From: Gymnopilus junonius
Lineage: Eukaryota; Basidiomycota; Agaricomycetes; Agaricales; Galerinaceae
Length of the DNA: 20,376 nt
NCBI GenBank assembly: GCA_015501075.1
Contig: JADNYJ010000563.1
Location: forward strand, 1-20,376
Direction: 5' to 3'
Part shown: positions 16,210 to 20,376 of the stretch, piece by piece
Layout of the letters: every line of letters begins with the position of its first letter
Numbering within the stretch: the first letter of the stretch is position 1
Program-made: the position numbers and the translations under genes
The notes under the pieces: model-generated
The model's input: only the letters and a program-made list of their open reading frames with translations
Databases searched by the model: none
What the model was told of the DNA's origin: nothing

Positions 16210-18549
16210 ATGCCACCTATTACCATTCTGAAACAGCCTACCTTATATCCTTGTATGTTGCTTTTATCTCTTACCTTGCTTTCCTCATGCATACCTGCAG
16301 ATGGAAAGACTGACTGCTACGGGATTGCTCAGACAGCCAATGGCAGGGCTGTATTTGCTACTCGCCTGGAACCCAATCGTAAGTTCCCTATGTCCTTTTT
16401 TTTTTCTAAACTCAATATTACATAGAACCTTTGCATGGTACAGATGCTCTGATCATTGCTGAAATCTCCAGCTTGCCCTCTCGTCCTCCTGCTTTAAAGG
16501 TGGACCCAGTCCGAACCACTTTGGAAACTGGTGTCCCAGGCCCAGGAGCTTCTACATCACGTCTGCAAACACGAACTGGATTCCCAACCTTGATCGGATG
16601 GCACCAGCATATATGTTCATGAAAATGGATGCTACGGCACCCACGATTTGATGCAATGGCCCCAATGGTATTTTGAGGGTACCTGGTATTTCCCTTTCAT
16701 CATGAGGAAGCCACTTGAGGAAGACCTTCCTGAACACAAGTATCACCTCCTCTGGTACGATCTATGCCCTGAGGATTTCGTCAAGGAGCCTGGATCAGTT
16801 TCCGATGTTGGCATGATCTGGGTGGATCTACAAAAGCAATTCATCGAGTTAAGATATGCGATACATCAAGGTGTCATCGACTTCATGCAGGAGAAAGGGT
16901 TGACTCGGCAAAGCAAGTATTGTCATGAAATGCTTCATAGCAACACCAGGCAGCGCTTTGCCAATATTGCATTGGAGTGTGCCCCCCAGTCATACCTCAT
17001 GATGCTCCTTACTCTGACTTCATTTCAATGCCATGCCCTAGAAACTCTGGCCTGTCTCAACTACTTCCACAAGTGGGAAGCAATTGAACTTTCGCTGAAT
17101 GGCTCTCCAGCCCGTGTCGACGACTCCATCATGGGCTGTATTACATGCGACCTCATCCTCGCCCAGAAGTTCTTTGAAATGGGAGTGCCTTACTGGCTTG
17201 TTCGGCCTATATCAGCTTTCTCTAGCAGCATGCAGGTCCATCAGTCGATCTCAATGGATGAGCCGACCTTTTCGCTCAAAGTCTACCTGAATACCAAGGT
17301 CATCTGGAATGGTGGCCCTTCTGCTGTTCGTAACAGGGTGTGCCAAAACCTGCACCTCGGCAACATCGATGTTGGTCATTCAGCTTGGGGGCTGCACCCG
17401 GTGAACTGCCAGACATTGAGCCTTCTGGTAAGCTTTTTATTTTTATTTTATTATAACTTGCTTGCAGTAGTTAATTATTATAGTCACAGGACCGTCTTCT
17501 GCACCTACCTCGAGTGCTCCTTGCTTCCCGAACCGTCTTCTTCTTCTTCCATATTCAATACTCCTTGCATGCCTCATCGTCGGATCAAGTTAAGTCGACA
17601 AATTAATAAAGTCAAATTTGCGAGCGAAATCGAAATTCCCTGTTGTGCCTGAAGCATCTCTGTTCTGGGTGCGTGCCCTGAGCTCCTTCGACCCTTCATG
17701 GAAAGATATATTGGATCATCGTGATGCAGGACTTATGCATGGTTTTCCTGTCTTGTATCCTTTTGTCTTATGCGGCTCGGGCGATAGGACCCAAGTTTAC
17801 TTCTTGGCATGGCTGGCTTTCCATTCACTTGCCTAAGCCGCATTCTTGACATTGGAGCCAAAATTACCACTGCAGGGACTAGCGTGACATGGTCGAGTCC
17901 TGGTTCTCAAGATTGGCGTGATTTCCTCTTTCATTTGGGATCCACCTATGGCTTCAAGGAGGATTCTGAACAGAAATCCAAGAAGGCTAAGGTGGAGAAT
18001 GACTTCTACAACTTGTTTGCATTCCGAATCCCAGAGCAGCAGCTGCTGATCGATGTCTACTGGCAAGGCAAGCTGGTTGCCAGTGCAGCTTCAATTGCAG
18101 CATGAAACTTGTCGATCAATTCACACGTATGGCGTGAGGTCATTTGGGACCTCTTGAACACAACTTTCAATGGAGCTACTCACTGTCGACTACTGCATCT
18201 ACCCTCATAATGTGATGGCTGCCGTGGACCAGTCTTTGCATGATGACATGGTTCTTTCTGTTTTTCCTGGCCACACTGTCATCTGCCAGACATTCCCAAC
18301 TCGGCATGAGGGCTTGGCAGCAAAGAAGTGGGAGAATCATCATCGATACATGGAAGCCTTTCACAAGCTCTTATCAGACTGGCCAGGCGATGAAGCGGCA
18401 AAGTTGAAGAAGATGTCGTCGGCAATGATGAGAGCTCCGTTGTGGCAGTAGAAATGGTCGCATATCCTTACTACTGCCATACATTCTTCGAATATCTTGG
18501 TCGGGCTCCTTGCACCCCTCATGCCTTCCTGAGTAAGGAATTTCTATAA
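16210..18549 (+). pseudogene. Decayed conserved basidiomycete protein next to KDZ transposase
   Basis: A rightward multi-exon gene begins 70 bp after array R4. Exon 1 (16210-16252), a 48-bp intron, exon 2 (16301-16378), a 65-bp intron (16379-16443) and exon 3 join in frame with GT-AG signals. The body has Trp-Tyr-Phe-Glu-Gly-Thr-Trp-Tyr-Phe-Pro-Phe (near 16665), then Ala-Gln-Lys-Phe-Phe-Glu-Met-Gly-Val-Pro-Tyr-Trp-Leu-Val-Arg-Pro (near 17160-17210). The latter resembles, as I recall, a motif in a large unnamed Agaricomycete family often found beside KDZ transposases. A 40-bp intron is likely at 17428-17467. The tail continues through Glu-Leu-Leu-Thr-Val-Asp-Tyr (18173) to Cys-His-Thr-Phe-Phe-Glu and TAA at 18547-18549. 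Frame changes near 16570, 16650, 17620, 17830, 18100, 18165 and 18420 break it. No catalytic motif is evident; the function is unknown. Confidence 0.65.
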
Positions 18550-18933
18550 CACACCTCGTCGTTGTCTGCTTTTGTAAGTTTCCTTTATTTCTAAGTATTT
18601 TAATGTACTGACTTCCATCTAATTGCTTAGTTGTTGTGTATAGTTTTCACTTGCTCTCGAGATCATCATGCCTTTTCTGCTCATAAGTACCTTGCATTGT
18701 CAATGTACTGACTTTGTTGCTGACTTGTCATCTGCTGAAGGTTTTATTTACATGTAAATCTCCGTAGTCATTGACTTGCCTTTCCGGCAAGTCAAATTTT
18801 ATTTTATTTTCTTGTTCTGCATTCGGTAAGCCATCGCGACAGCGCATGGACAATGTGTGACCAGCATGTGTCTTTCTTGATCTTTCCACCCATCATCTAC
18901 CTTTCTTTATCATCTTTATCATTCTGTTCAGCA
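18550..18933. other. Intergenic stretch before the KDZ gene
   Basis: About 380 bp lie between the end of the conserved protein and the KDZ transposase. A T-rich run occurs at 18795-18815. No motif arrays of the TGACTRTGTC type are present here, in contrast to the region upstream of 16210. Confidence 0.5.
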
Positions 18934-20376
18934 ATGCCGACTCCACCTCAGCAGCCTGGAATACACCTACTTTCTGAAGCTACTCACCGTCACCAGCACG
19001 CCCTCTCGAAGGCCGACTTGTTGGCCCAGCTGCCACTATTATGAAATCCCTGACCAAAACATGCCGAACCCATACATGGATCTCAATAATGAGCTTAGCG
19101 ATGAAGTAGACATCAATCCCATATTGGAAGATGAAGCAGATGGTGCGGGAGAGAGGAATGTAGGGGAGAATGCTCAGGCAAGGAAGAAGAAGGAACAGCA
19201 GTGGAGGAAGTGGAGTGAAGATGTCATTCCTGGGATGCTGGAGCCTTATGTGGCTTTGATGAGGGAGACTGATTCACTTAGAGACTTGAGTGCTGCAAGG
19301 TCAAGGAAGCTTTGCAGTGGTTGTGAGGGCTATTCATCCCTTGAGGTATCTTGTATCTACTTTGAGAGTGTGTTCTACAACTATTCCCTCTGGTGCTTAA
19401 CTCCTGACTGGTTTAACAGAAATTGAAAAGCTTGTTTTGTGTACTTACAAGGAGCCTGCTTTGCAACTACTTACTTTGGGTCTCTTTCCCTGTGCACCAA
19501 TGCGCCCTACACTGGCTGTTGACCTCAACATGCTGGACTTTGTACGTGGGCTGTTTCTCAACACAGCACCCAATGTCACTGCTTGGGCAGAGACACTTGA
19601 AGGGTTCCTTAGTACTCATAAATTTAAACTCAAAACAAGGGTTAGTCTTTTAATAGAATTTCATTGTTTCTGATAGCTAACATAAACTCATAGAACACAT
19701 TGAGGAAGCATTTTGGAAATGCTCTTCAATGGTATACAGTCTTGGAAGATACGAAGTGTCTTCGGTTGCAGGAAGTCATTAATAGAATATGAGAAAGTGT
19801 TCTTCATGCAGATGATACTCAAGGTATTTGAAAATAACACTACTATCTTATATTGCTATTGATACTGTATAACAGACTCTGAAAATCTCAATGATCAGCC
19901 TGGAGGTTTTCATGCAGATCGCCCAAGTGACTACTTGAGGGACAGATGTCCTCTTTGCTTTGGAGGTAAAGATTGGCATCAGCCTGATGAATTGTAAGTT
20001 GGTTCCTAAATATCTCCATTGAATCTATACTTATATTTATTTGTAGAATGGATGTTATTGTTTGTCTGGATGCTTGTTTCACCCAGAAGAGACGCAAGTC
20101 ACAGAACAGTGCTTGGTCTGCACCCCGTGAGCATCCAGAAACTATTTTTGTGCCAGTAGAAGATGTTGAAGTTATGAAAGAGACTGTCGAGACTGTACGT
20201 CCTACAAAGAAGAAGCATACAAAGCCAACTGAAGATGGCTTTGAACCTGGAATGAAAGTGTCATCAGCTATACTTGATGAATGCTTTGATTCTTTTGCTG
20301 CTGCAGATTCCAATGAGTAAAAGCAAGCACCCAGTTTTTTTCAGACACTGGATTAATGGCTCTTCTCTGTCACCAT
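18934..20376 (+). pseudogene. KDZ-superfamily transposase (partial, decayed)
   Basis: KDZ transposases are cut-and-paste DNA transposases with an RNase H-like fold, abundant in Agaricomycetes. Exons join through GT-AG introns at 19368-19419, 19641-19693, 19824-19875 and 19994-20046. An N-terminal charged region leads to a CxC-type zinc-binding stretch (Cys-Ser-Gly-Cys at 19313, Cys-Thr-Tyr, Phe-Pro-Cys-Ala-Pro), then Ala-Val-Asp-Leu-Asn-Met-Leu-Asp-Phe-Val. Next come Arg-Pro-Ser-Asp-Tyr-Leu and Cys-Pro-Leu-Cys-Phe-Gly-Gly (19947-19967), and Val-Cys-Leu-Asp-Ala-Cys-Phe-Thr-Gln-Lys-Arg, whose Asp (codon 20069) matches a conserved acidic residue of the core. TGA at 19790-19792 and TAA at 20318-20320 interrupt the frame, and a one-base shift occurs at a T7 run near 20335. 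The start is uncertain: ATG 18934 is out of register with ATG 19061. The gene runs off the right edge, so the rest of the catalytic domain is not seen. Confidence 0.85.

Overview
The window looks like a transposon-rich stretch of a basidiomycete genome, most likely an Agaricomycete (mushroom-forming fungus). The evidence is short GT-AG introns of about 40-65 bp, a chromodomain Ty3/gypsy element of a type common in Agaricomycetes, and a KDZ (Kyakuja-Dileera-Zisupton) transposase gene next to conserved basidiomycete-only proteins. Almost every coding unit carries stops or frame breaks, so this is mostly an accumulation of decayed mobile DNA. I see no intact ordinary host gene.

Layout. 1-4345: the 3' part of a Ty3/gypsy chromovirus on the + strand (protease, reverse transcriptase, RNase H, integrase, broken chromodomain, polypurine tract, probable start of the 3' LTR). 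4332-5670: a 5'-truncated non-LTR retrotransposon tail (RNase H plus zinc knuckle), ending in an 11-bp inverted repeat around its stop codon. 5670-8580: AT-rich DNA without genes, holding an 81-bp tandem repeat and a possible tRNA-derived SINE. 8600-12134: leftward (minus strand) decayed multi-exon genes, one with an acidic region, an AT-hook-like motif, a Trp-Asn motif and low-complexity Pro/Ala/Gln tracts. 12130-16145: a non-coding core with eight triplet arrays of a 10-bp motif, TGACTRTGTC. Four arrays point left and four point right. Between the left-pointing arrays lies a captured, intron-containing piece of the splicing-factor gene CEF1/CDC5. 16210-18549: a rightward decayed conserved basidiomycete protein gene. 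18934-20376: a rightward decayed KDZ transposase that runs off the window.

How it fits together. From 8.6 kb to the right edge the region is divergent. Genes run outward on both sides, and the TGACTRTGTC arrays lie between them, always reading in the direction of the neighbouring gene. This fits either one large KDZ-type element with a central control region or two related elements inserted head to head, with the arrays as transposase-binding or promoter sequences. The inverted 4+4 arrays, the shared 113-bp period on both sides, and the CEF1/CDC5 capture are the most notable observations. Their function is inferred, not shown.
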